Notes under the pieces: model-generated
The model's input: only the letters and a program-made list of their open reading frames with translations
Told to the model about the DNA's origin: nothing
The model's database searches: none
From: Meloidogyne chitwoodi
Lineage: Eukaryota > Nematoda > Chromadorea > Rhabditida > Meloidogynidae
DNA length: 64,000 bases
Direction: 5' to 3'
Assembly: GCA_015183035.1 (NCBI GenBank)
Contig: JACZZP010000017.1
Location: forward strand, 1,674,001 to 1,738,000
Part shown: positions 35,221 through 46,287 of the stretch, piece by piece
How positions within the stretch are numbered: position 1 is the stretch's first letter
How the letters are laid out: each line of letters opens with the position of its first letter
Made by a program: the position numbers and the translations under genes

Positions 35221-36683
35221 TATATATAAAGTTTTAAGAAAGTAAAAAAATTGGATATTACAAACTTATTTAAATTTTAATTTAACGATTTTTAAATATA
35301 TTCTTTTTATTTATTATTTAAATATCCATTTATGAATAAAAGTAAAATTTTTAGTAGTAAAACACTTAAAACTTTCTTTTAAATAAGTTGCGCATAAATT
35401 TATATAATAATAATAAAAATACAAATTTTAAAAATAAAAAATTACAAAAATAATAAAAAAAATTAAAAATTAAAGAAAACCCAATTTAATTTTAATTTTT
35501 CATTGTTGGACTGGAAAATTGTTTTTTTCTTTTACTGAAGAGCGTGAAAAAATAATAAAATAATAAAAAAGAGTGTAAAAAGTATATTAAAAAAATAAAT
35601 AAATATCCGCTGATTTTTTAATTCTTTTCCAAGGTCATTATAAATGGGAAAATGATTATTAAAGTAAAAAGAATTTTTAAAATAAATTTAAAATTAAATG
35701 AAAGGTTTTTTTTAAATTTTAATAATATTAAAGGAGAGAGAGGATATCCCCTCATTAAATTTAATTAATTAATTAATTTTTTTTAATATTTTAATTTTAT
35801 TTAAATTAAAAAAAGACATTTTTTAAATGAACTCTGATGACAGAAAAAAAAAAATAATTTTTTAAAAATCTTTTTGTTCCTTTTTTTCATTTTTACCCTT
35901 TATTATCTCCTTCTTTTCTCTTTAAAATTTATTCTCTATTTATATATCCATTATTTACACAAAAAATATAAATTTATATATAATTGTTGTAAATCAGAGG
36001 AGATAAATTAGAGGTAAAACTGCGCAAAAATATATATTATTTACAGTTTTTTATTTTAAAAAATATTTTATAAAAATGTTCAAAGATTATTTAAAAAATT
36101 AAAAGAAGAAAATAAATAAAGTCTTTCCCCTTACTTTTATTTTCTTTATTTTTATGCTCCAATGAGGTTGCCTACGGCAGCAAAATTATTTATAAAAAAA
36201 ATAAATTTTTTAATGTATTTTTCTTAACTAAAATAGAAAGAAAAGATGAATCATTTAAAATTTTTTTTTTCAAATTTTTGGTTAAAAATGAAAAAAAGTT
36301 ATGAGTGAATTGATCAATTAGAGAGGTGACATTTTGGAATTTTAATTTAATTTTTTTAATTTTTAAAAATTAAATATTTGGTACAAAATTAAAAAAAATT
36401 ATTTTTTTTATTATCTCTTTTTTTACAGATGTCAAATAAAAAAATAAAAATATTTATTAATCTCTTCTTTCTTTTTTCTTAATTTTCTCTCCCATAAATA
36501 AATAAAATGTGCGCAATAATTTATTAAAAAACGGAAATATTCTCCAATATTTCCCATATAATTTTAAATAATAATAAAAAAATTTTAAAATGAACATAAA
36601 TTTACTTTATGTTAAAAAAAGAAAAAGACAAGGAAATTTTAATAAAATGAAAAAAAAAATATATTTATTTAAAAGATTAAAAT

Positions 36684-37046
36684 TGTAGACGTTTTAACGC
36701 AATGTTGCTTTGGCGCGAACTTAAATAAAACATCATTATTTGTATTTTTTACCGTAAAATTTCACAAAAAGATAATTAATACTGTCAACTAATTTTATAA
36801 AAATTTTTAGAATTTTTAATCAAATAATACTGATTTTATGAATTAAAATGTCTCAAAAAATGCCAATTTTTCGATATTTTATCGCATAACTTTTGAACTA
36901 TTTATCCAAAAATTTTGATATTTTTAGATAAATTAGATAAAAGAATTTAGGTTATTTCTACAAAATTTGAGATTTTTCAGACTTCTTTAGGCATTTCTAT
37001 AAGCCGGCGACCAAAGTGAACTTTTTCACCATAACGTCTTCTACTG
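36684..37046. mobile_element. MITE-like element with imperfect inverted ends
   Basis: The left end TGTAGACGTTTTAACG...GCTTTGGCGCG is mirrored imperfectly by the right end CGGCGACCAAAG...ATAACGTCTTCTACT. The interior is AT-rich with no ORF. The G+C-containing termini contrast sharply with the surrounding DNA. Confidence 0.5.
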
Positions 37047-37402
37047 CGGGAAAGTATTTTCAAAGAAAATAAATATTTAAATATGTATTAAAAAAAAATA
37101 TTTTTTAGTTGACAGAGAATAATTTTGGAAGAAAAATTATATTTAACCACTTAATCTTATTTTAAATAAAAAAGATTGCCAGTCAAAGATAAGCATAAAT
37201 AGTAGAAGAAGAAAAGAAGAAAAATTATTTAAAAATTAAAAAATTAAAAATATTATAAAATTTAAATAAAAAATAAGTAAAAATATAAATAGAATGATTA
37301 ATTAATTTAAAAAATAATTGTTAAAAAATAAAAATATTTTTTAATAAAATTATTTAGGTATTTAATTAAACAATATTTTATGGCTAATAAATTAAGGAAA
37401 TA

Positions 37403-37575
37403 TTTTGCGGACATATTAATTAAATTAATTTTATTTATATAATTTAATTATTTAATTAAAGTAATGGTAGATTTATTATTTTTAAATTGTTTAATTTAAT
37501 TAATTAATTAAAATATACTTCCCTCTTTTTATATTTACTCTTTAATTAGTTAATTAATTAATATGTCCACAAAAC
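37403..37575. mobile_element. Fold-back MITE-like element
   Basis: ATTTTGCGGACATATTAATT on the left is mirrored by AATTAATATGTCCACAAAA on the right, about 170 bp apart, with further AATTAA pairing inside. The terminal core resembles the ends of the 9331-9502 element. Confidence 0.6.
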
Positions 37576-37789
37576 TAATATTTTTAAAAAATAAATAATT
37601 TTTTCCCCGTTCTCTTTTTTAATTTTTCTTTAATAATTTGCTTGTAAAATAATTAATTCATCTTTAGTTCCAATAATCTAAAATTTATTAATTTTATTTA
37701 TTTAATTAATTTAAAAAATACTATTTTATTTAAAGATGAATTTTTATGTCAAATAAACATTAAAAGAAAGAAATGAAAAATCTGGATTT

Positions 37790-37866
37790 GAAAGGCATCG
37801 AACCTACCACATAACTAGACAACTTATCATATAGGCAACAACGCTACCACCAAGCTACAAAGACGT
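37790..37866 (-). repeat. tRNA-derived element
   Basis: Read on the minus strand it has an A-box-like TAGCTTGGTGGTAGCG and a B-box-like GGTTCGATGCC at tRNA spacing. Acceptor, T and anticodon stems have several mismatches, so it is a tRNA pseudogene or SINE-like fragment. Confidence 0.55.
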
Positions 37867-38011
37867 TACCTTTTTCTTTCTATTTTCTTTTATAAATCTC
37901 TCTTTTAAATGATTTTTTTTTAGTTTTATTGAGGTTATATTTATTTATTTAGTTAAAGGATTGAAAATAATCTTTTTTTAGAGCAGTACTTTTTTAAAAT
38001 ATTTTTTATTG

Positions 38012-40440
38012 TTAAAAACTTACATAAATTCGATTAATACTTTTTAATGCATTTGAGGGATTATCTCTACCAAATGAAATACTTTTATCAATTTTGAATA
38101 TTTCTTTCGATCCATCTTTAGAAATATCTGCTTTGAACGATCTACTAAATGTTAATTTAATTGAAATAAAATTATTGTTTTCAATATTTTCTAAATATAC
38201 AGCAGTAATATTTACAGTAAATTCATCTTTCTTAAAAAATTAATTTTTAATTTTAATTAATTAATTTAAATTTAAAATACTTTAGTCTTTGAAATATAAT
38301 AAACAAATCCAGTAATTAATCCATCTTTTATTTGTTCTTTAGGAATATCAAATAAAAAAACAAAATATATTTTTTCTTTTTTTATATCAGCTGAAAATTA
38401 ATTAATTAATTTAAAATTAAACAAATACTCTAATGTCCCAAATTTTTTAATTTTAATAATTTTAAAATAAATTCTTCACTTACATAAATCTGATAATTTA
38501 TTCATTTTAAAAGATTTATCAGCATCTTTAAGCAGAAAAATTCCAAAACTATTTGGATACATTTTTAATAATTCAAATTTTGATTTTAAAGATTTTTTTT
38601 CATCAAAATTTAATGAATAAGGATTTGCAATTTTTTCTACATCAATTATTATTGGGTCAGAATAAACAATCTAATTTAATTTAAATAACTTTTTAAAAAA
38701 TAAATAAAATAATTAATTAATTAATTACCTTAATAATAGTAATAATATATTCATCTTTATTTTGTCCTTCAAAGTTAAGTCTTCCAAGTTCTCCCTTCTT
38801 ATCAAAAAAAAGTGCAATAATAACATTAGATTTTAAAATAAAATTAATTGTAATATCAGTTCTTCCAGCTAAACCATTAATTTCAGAAAGTTCTTTTAAA
38901 TTAAAAAGACTCTAAAATATTTAAAATTATTTTTAAATATTATTAAAACCTTTGAAGATTTAAATTTATTATTTGCATATATCATTTCAAGTATATGATC
39001 ATCTAAAAAGTTAAATTTTTTTTAAAAAATGGTTGAATTTCCCCGTTCTTATCCTTCTAAATTAATTTCTAAAAAAAAAATAAATTTTGGAAATTTATTT
39101 AATCGAAAGATAAAACTTTGATTCTCCATCTCTCCCCTATTTCTTTAATAAAATTAATTAATTAATTTAAAAAAACTTACCACATTGATTTGCAGTTTTT
39201 ATATCAATACATAAAGCTAAAGTAATGTCTGTATTAAATTTAATATTTTTTATAACTAATATATTATTTGTTGTTGGTTTTGAATCAACTTTATAAAATG
39301 AAGATATTTTTCCTTCACTATTATTTGTATACTTAAAATTAAATTTTAAAATTTTAATATTTAAAAAAATTAAAAAAGGTTTTTTTAGGGAAATTTTTTT
39401 TCTATGAACACACAAAAATATTTAAAATTACCAAAATTTTAGAGAATGAGGACATATAATGATCTTAATTTTAAAATAAAAAATTATAAAAAAAGAAAAG
39501 GCCAAAATGAAATTTAAAAAAATAATTATTTTATATACCTAATTACTTACAGTAATAGGTAATGTTGTTGTTGTTGAAACAGTTTTTGTTGGTTTTGGCT
39601 AAATTATTAAATAAAATAATAATTAAAATATTTTTTTTAATTACCATTTTAGGATCATTTGTAGTATTTGCTTCATGTATGCTATCACCCATGGTTATTT
39701 TTATCTATATTTAAATAATTTTATAATTTTGTTTTTAATAATTAAAATATTTTAAATAATTTTTTTAACGGACAAAATAATTTTCTTTCTTTATAAAATC
39801 GTTTTTTATCCAACTTTTATATTTTTTTAAAGATTAAAATTTTGGAGAGCAATTGCACTTTTCCCTTAAATACTAAATGATTTAATTTAAATCAAATAAA
39901 AATCCAGTCAGAAACTACCGGCAGGCCTCGAACCTTGCTCATCCTTAAATGCAAGTCGGGCGCGTTAGCCACCAAACCACGACAATAACTAATAAGTTTT
40001 ACTTAAAAAAAGTTTATTTATTCTAATTCTTTTTTCTATTTTCGTCTTTAAACAACCAAAAACGTAAAAAAAGTTTTTTTTCTTACTTTTTCACAATTTT
40101 TATTACTATTTTCATCTTCATTTTCATCTATTTGGTCTTTAATATAATCTTCAAGAAAACCTCCTTTTTGGATTATTTTTTCAATATTTTGTGGAAAAGT
40201 TTTTTTACAATTAAAATCACCATAACAATCACTACAAGCAATAAAATTATTATTTATTTGAAAACGTTTTGATAATTTTGAATTTTTATTTTCACCATCA
40301 GAGCATACCATAAAGCTTTAAAAAAATAAATTATAATTAAATTTTAAAAAAATATTAAACTCATCATCCCCTTCTGAAATAACATTATTTGGCAAAAATA
40401 AAATTAAAAAAATAATAATATTAATAATTAAATTAAACAT
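38012..40440 (-). CDS. Unrecognised secreted protein, 439 aa
   Basis: Ten exons: 40440-40361, 40315-40087, 39704-39645, 39598-39551, 39331-39181, 39002-38950, 38911-38729, 38670-38484, 38390-38281, 38230-38012. The start Met opens a signal peptide (MFNLIINIIIFLILFLPNN). A cysteine-containing N-terminal part (ACSDCYGDFNC) and an acidic Asn-rich stretch follow, then a Thr-rich hinge (KPTKTVSTTTTLP) and a beta-rich, Lys/Ile-rich C-terminal half with no transmembrane helix. Two segments (LNFEGQNKDEYIITIIK and KKDEFTVNITAVYLE regions) look like related beta modules, but no family is recognised. A tRNA-like element sits in the long second intron. The link between exons 2 and 3 is the weakest join; two genes are an alternative. 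Effector-like by secretion only. Confidence 0.6.
39900..39987 (-). repeat. tRNA-derived element
   Basis: On the minus strand, GTCGTGGTTTGGTGGCTAAC resembles a tRNA 5' part with A-box, and AAGGTTCGAGGCC a B-box, about 40 bp apart. It is clearly richer in G+C than the surrounding intron. Stem pairing is poor, so it is probably a SINE-like remnant. Confidence 0.55.
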
Positions 40441-41102
40441 TTTATTTTTAATTAAACTTTAAAAAATATTAAATAAATTAAATAAAAAAAGGAGAATTAA
40501 AAAAGGCTAAATTTCCTTGTAAAAATAATTTTATCCCTTTTATTAACTGTAAATATATTTAACTTTAATTTAAAATAGAGATATATTTATTTTATAAAAA
40601 TATATTTAAAAAAACATAACTAAATTTATTGCTGTGTGTTAATAAATTTATTTAAAAAATTGTTACACAAAAATGAATCACTAATTTTTATGTGTAATTA
40701 TTTATTTATTTTTAAATTAAATAATTTTTATATTTTCAAATTTATTATTAAAAAAACAAAAAGAAAATAAAACAATTTGCTAATAAAATTTTTATTTATT
40801 TTTTTACCATACGTATCCTTACAAATAAAAAAAATTCAATATGTAGATTAAACAATATTATATTTATTTAAGGACAGAATTTGAAATAAATAACTCCAAA
40901 TATTAAAATTATTAAATCGAATTTTTAAATTCTGTCCCTAATTTTTTAGGTCTCTAATAAAAAAAAGGCAAATTAATAAATATATTTAAGAGGAAAGAGG
41001 GAAAACAAAAACTATCTCACACACTTTCAACAATAAAAATTGGGCACATTTTTTACCAAAAAAAATATATTTAAATTTTTTTCCTTTTAAAAAATAAATT
41101 TT
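40441..41102. other. AT-rich spacer with small hairpin
   Basis: No gene. At about 40871-40938, AGGACAGAATTT is mirrored by AAATTCTGTCCCT, forming a roughly 70 bp hairpin. The 3' flank of the vigilin gene is at the right. Confidence 0.5.
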
Positions 41103-44100
41103 TTAAATTCGTTTACCCCATACTTGACCTCCTAAAGGTGTTTGTCTTGGTTGAACATTATTACTACCCCCAATAGTTGGAAATTGTTCAAGAGAATCAA
41201 TTTGCCAAGGAGCTCCAGTAATTTCAAAATTTTGTGAAGTTTGTTTAGATGCTGGTGGTGGTGAAGGTTCTCGAACTTGTCGACTTTGATGTGTATCAAC
41301 AATCTCATCGATAAATTCCCGAACTTTTTCAACATTTTCATTCTTTCCTTCTATCCAAATTTGATCAGATTTTAAACTTTCATTTGGCACAGAAATTTGA
41401 ACATCATAATCCTTTTTTAGTTTGTTTACTTAAAAAAATTCTAATTAAAAAATTTAAACGTAATAAAACAAACCAACAGATCCACCTTTTCCAATAATAA
41501 ATTTATGAAGACTTGGATCAACATGCATCAATTCAGAACAAAATTCATTACCAATACGCACAATTTCTTCAGAAAGTTTTTGCTTTGCCAAAAGGACTTG
41601 ATCGTTCAAACCTTCAATATAAATAATTCCATCTTTAATGTCAATAAAAAAGTTTTTTTGATTTGGAACCAAAGTCTAAAAATAAATCAAAATTAATTGA
41701 AAATGTTAAACAAAAAAACCTGAAGATTAGCACCACGAGGACCAATTAAATGACGACGCATCCATTCTGGAAAAGAAAGTTCTATAGCAATTGTGTTCAA
41801 TGCACGTTGATTAACTAAAAAATAAAAATTAAAAAACGTTATTTATAAATTAGAAATTATAAAAACACATCTGATAGTTTCAAAAAATGGGGACACTATA
41901 AAGGAAAAGAGAAAAGCAAGTCTCAAATACATTTTACATTTAAAAAGAAATTCAAGATTCAAATTTTTAAAAACCTGCGTTCTCAGCATCACCAATTTTA
42001 TCCTTTGGTCCTCGCAAAACAATAGTCATAGAATCACTTTCTTCTGAAGGCATTTCCACAATAGTTTCTGTTTCACGAAATATTTCATCTAGCCCTGTAC
42101 GTTTACGACCAACAATAAACCTATGTTGAGGTTTTTTGACAGTTATCTCAAAAGAAACAACAGAATCCTTCTATAAAAGAAATTAAATATACCAAAATTA
42201 TTTTTAAAAAAATTTTTAATAAACCTTTTCTTGGTAAATATGATTAATTTCTGCAACAGCTGCGTCAACACCTTCACGTTCTCCACTTATAATAATAGTA
42301 TCATTATTAACGTGATTCGGTGGAATATTAATTTTAACTCCCGTTCGATGTATTAAATCATCAACTAAATTAAGATTTTTGTTAAATTATTAAAAAATCA
42401 AACGTTTCTCATTGTTAACTCCACGAATCCAAGGGTAGAATGAGCGCGGAATATTCAAGCTTTCTGTCTTATTCTTTGCCTGAATAATAAAGAAAGATAA
42501 AGAGAGAAGAATAAGTTTAGCTACGGGACGGTTCGATCTTGCGACAGCCATGACACTTCTTATCCCAAAATCGAATGTATCCCACTGAGCTAACGCGACT
42601 CAAATTTAATTTAACTTTAATATAATTTATAACACTGAATGAATAAGCAAGTGGATCACTCTTACAAGAAATATAATTTTAATTATATACCATTTCATCA
42701 CCAATCAATTTTAGCTGCTTAGCAGCCTCAGCAATACACTCGCTTGGGCCAATTATACGAATAACTTCACTCTTCTCATCACGATTTGGCATATGAATTC
42801 GACAAAGATATTTTTGTTCAAGTTGATGCAATTTTGATCCTTGCTTGCCTAAATTAAAATACTTAATGTTAAAAAGGTATTAAAAAAATAAACCGATGAT
42901 GAAACTGTGATATTCCTTTGGAATTTCTAGCCGAACGGTTGATTGTGTTTGAAGATCACGGCCAACCTCTTAAATATTAAAAATAATAAAGTTGTCTACT
43001 CCCATTTTTATCAAGCTGTGCTACCGTTATTGTTAGAATTCATAGTTGTTTGCCTTTTCTTCTGTTTTTCAACAACATCAACAATAAATTCACGAACTTT
43101 TTCAACATTTTCCTTCTTTCCTTCTAACCGAATTTGATCAGATTTTAAACTTTCATTTGGCACAAAAATTTGAACATCATACTCCTCTTTCAGCTTATTT
43201 ACTTTAAAAAAAGTTTACTTTAAAAAATTGAATGCTAAAACAAACCAACGGTTCCACTTTTTCCAATAATATGCCTATGAAGACTTGGATCAACATGAAC
43301 CACTTCAGAGCAAAAATCATTACCAAGACGTGTAATTTCTTCAGAAAGTTTTTGTTTGGCCTGAAGGACTTCTTCAGTCGGGCCTTCGATATAAATAAGA
43401 CCCTCTTCAAAGTCAATACGCAAATTTTCTTGATTGGGCAACAAAGTCTATGTGAATAAAATTAAAAAATTTTTTAAACATAAACAAAAACTTGAAGATT
43501 AGCACCACGTGGACCAATTAAATGACGACGCATCCATTCTGGAAAAGAGAGTTCTGTAGCAATTGTGCTAGATGCGCGTTGATATACTAAAAAATTAAAT
43601 GTTAATAAATAAAAAATAATTTGCAAATTTGATAGTTAGGATAAAGTTAGAATTAGAAAGCAAGGTAATATCGTTTAGTGTAAAAATATATTTAAAAAGA
43701 ATAAACCTGCTCCCGCAGCATCACCAATTTTATCCTTTGGTCCTCGCAAAACAATAGTCATAGAATCACTTTCTTCTGAAGGCATTTCCACAATAGTTTC
43801 TGTTTCACGAAATATTTCATCTAGCCCTGTACGTTTACGACCAACAATAAACCTATGTTGAGGTTTTTTGACAGTTATCTCAAAAGAAACAACAGAATCC
43901 TTCTACAAAAGAAATTAAATGTACCAAAATTATTTTTAAAAAAATTTTAATAAACCTTTTCTTGGTAAATATGATTAATTTCTGCAACAGCTGCGTCAAC
44001 ACCTTCACGTTCTCCACTTATAATAATAGTATCATTATTAACGTGATTCGGTGGAATATTAATTTTAACTCCCGTTCGATGTATTAAATCATCAACTAAA

Positions 44101-45201
44101 TTAAGATTTTTGTTAAATTATTAAAAAATCAAACGTTTCTCATTGTTAACTCCACGAATCCAAGGGTAGAATGAGCGCGGAATATTCAAGCTTTCTGTCT
44201 TATTCTTTGCCTAATAATATAAAGAGGTTAGATTTAGCTTTAACAATTTTAGTCATTTAGCTAGTCAGTTCTCAAACCAAAATCGGGTTTTATCCCACTA
44301 AGCTGACGGCACGTTGTCTTCATTTTAACTTATATATCTTATAGCCCCGCATGTAGCAAAAGGTGGATCTCTCTTACAATATAATATTCAAGAAACATCA
44401 AATTTTAATTTAAAAAAAATATACCATTTCATCACTAATAGATTTAATCTGTTTAGCAGCTTCAACAATATACTCGTTTGGGCCAACTATACGAATAATC
44501 TCACTTTTCTCATCACGATTTGGCATATGAATTCGACAAAGAAATTTTTGTTCAAGTTGATGCAATTTTGATCCTTGCTTGCCTAAATTAAAATACTTAA
44601 TGTTAAAAAGGTATTAAAAAAATAAACCGATGATGAAACTGTGATATTCTTTTGGAATTTCTAGTCGAACGGTTGCTTGTGTTTGAAGGTCGCGAACAAG
44701 ACCTTTTAAATATTAATATTGCAAAAAAAATATAAAATACGTGTTCGTGCATCTTCAACATTCTTTTGTTTTCCAGTTATCAATATCGTAATTGAATGGT
44801 CCTTGGCCTCGTTAAGTTCAATTTTGGTTCCTAAAAGACAAAAATATTAAAAACAAATTCATTTTAAAAAGAATTTTTAAAAAAGAAATTTCTAATTTTT
44901 ATTGAAAAAACCTGTAAAATTTCTAAATTTACAAACCAGTAGCTTGCGCTATTTGGTTGCATTTTTGTTGTTCCTCAGATACCGGACCGCCAAAAGTACG
45001 TCCCATTCCACCACGAGAAGCCCGTTCCTCAGCACCTAATTTGAAAGCTTCTGTTACAACAGAAGATTTGATTGCCGGTTGTGCAGAGCCAGTCCAAGCA
45101 CCAGATTGAATGGTAGAACTAGTTGAAGTTGCTGATGGAGCATCAGGAAGTTTAGGAAAGTCCACAGTGTAGTCCAAAGTTTTCTTTTCCACAACGGACA
45201 T
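41103..45201 (-). CDS. vgln-1: Vigilin-type multi-KH RNA-binding protein
   Basis: Eighteen exons, all in phase, 913 aa: 45201-44937, 44830-44741, 44702-44628, 44582-44425, 44210-44135, 44095-43956, 43902-43707, 43586-43492, 43447-43246, 43201-43025, 42968-42894, 42848-42691, 42479-42404, 42364-42225, 42170-41975, 41814-41720, 41675-41474, 41428-41103. After an N-terminal region typical of vigilin, KH loops appear in series: FIIGKQGSK, a degenerate WIRGVNNE, FIVGRKRTG, HLIGPRGAN and HIIGKSGTV, then the same five again. Exons 3-10 and 11-18 are copies of each other with the same lengths and phases up to the last exon. Vigilins bind RNA and act in translation and chromosome/lipid biology. At 913 aa it is shorter than usual vigilins (about 1200 aa, 14-15 KH). 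The start is the first in-frame ATG; a splice-acceptor-like TTTTAG lies 50 bp upstream. Confidence 0.9.
42534..42600 (-). repeat. tRNA-derived element in vigilin intron
   Basis: On the minus strand AGTCGCGTTAGCTCAGTGGG carries a good A-box and AAGATCGAACC a B-box. The acceptor and anticodon stems are imperfect. A more decayed version lies at the matching place in the duplicated intron (44250-44325). Confidence 0.6.
44250..44325 (-). repeat. Decayed tRNA-derived element in vigilin intron
   Basis: This is the paralogue of the element at 42534-42600. GTCAGCTTAGTGGGATAAAA keeps the A-box, and the AATCGGGTTTTATCCCAC region aligns, but the B-box is lost. Confidence 0.5.
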
Positions 45202-46287
45202 TTTATTGCCAAATCGGTCAGAGTGTGTCAAATCCGTAAAGCCAATTTTATTTTAACACTAAAATAAAAAATTATAATCTCAAAACAATTTTAAACCAGC
45301 ATATATAGTTATCAGAAACGAGAAAATAAATTAAAATATTTTAAAAAGTTTAAATAAAAATCAATGTGACATAAATTAATTGTTTAATTATCCCACAACT
45401 CTATATAAAACTGAAAAAAGAGGATATAATCCACGAAAATGAAATAGAAAAAATATATAATATTCTAGACACTTGATAGACGGGTAAAAATTAAATTATC
45501 GGACGTTAATTGATTGACGCATGCATCCATGCAACCGATCTAAGGCTTTAGAGTCTAAGAAAATTAAAAAAGTAAACTAGAAAACTTGAAATTTATCTTC
45601 TATTTACAAAAATTAATTAAATTTTAGTTTAAAATTTCTTTCTAAAATTTTCAAAAAATTAAAATCCAGGGTAATAAAATAATAAAACTAGTTAAAGAAA
45701 TGAGAGAGAATTTAAAATAATAACTCTAAAAAAGAATATTATTTCATGGAAAATGTTAGAGAAAAAAAAAGATTAAGAAAGAAAAATAAAAAAAATTTAA
45801 ATAGCATCTTGGAGTTTGAGTACTGTAAAGTTTATTTTAATAATTTTAAAACGAAAACATTAATTGACATTAGAGTAAATTAATTAAAGTTAGATGTGAA
45901 TAAATATTTTAAAGAGAAAAATATATAAAATTAAAAAATAAAAATATTTTAAATTTAAAATCAATTTTATAAAATAATATTTTTATCATTAAAAAAACAA
46001 AAACTTTATTCAAGTATGTAAATTAGTCTTTCTAGGCTTAAAATAAAATGTGAGGAAAAATCAATCAAAGTTTTTAAAATATAATTTCGAAAATATTAGA
46101 AGGTTAAAAAATTTTATTTTAACAAAAATAACAATCCTAATAAATTAATACCAGAGTTTAAAATCTCAAAAAAATTAAAACAAAAAAATATTTATAAAAT
46201 AAAACCAAAGAGATTAAAAACTGTGGTAATTCTTTTCTAATATTTTATAAAAAAAGAATACTAATGTATTTTATATTTTTCATCTCT
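45202..46287. other. Spacer between lin-9 3' end and vigilin start
   Basis: AT-rich, no exon recognised. A more complex patch at 45475-45560 includes GCATGCATCCATGC. Vigilin promoter sequence is expected here. Confidence 0.5.

Larger units (their letters stand above)
32508..38011. other. 5.5 kb AT-rich gene-free region
   Basis: No splice-consistent gene is seen on either strand. Contents: a CT tract and inverted GA tract at about 33430-33530, a fold-back repeat at 34918-35220, a MITE-like element at 36684-37046, a second one at 37403-37575, and a tRNA-derived element at 37790-37866. The integrin promoter should lie in the first part. GAGA/CT-rich stretches (32870, 33380-33560) stand out from the pure A/T background. 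Confidence 0.6.
41103..44702 (-). repeat. Intragenic tandem duplication in vigilin
   Basis: The block 41103-42968 (exons 11-18) repeats 43025-44702 (exons 3-10) in direct orientation, introns included. The middle of the two copies (about 41996-42480 and 43726-44212) is almost identical in exons and introns alike, whereas flanking exons differ at many sites. Confidence 0.9.

Noticed and set aside
39432..39463. Possible 32 bp exon in the orphan secreted gene
   Set aside because: Including it breaks phase with the next exon or creates a stop; skipping it keeps the frame open.
40871..40938. Short inverted repeat as a transposon
   Set aside because: Only about 70 bp with 12-13 bp arms and no sign of target duplication; listed as a hairpin only.
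45202..45231. Upstream in-frame extension of vigilin
   Set aside because: It begins at TTG and lies beyond the first ATG; more likely 5' leader.
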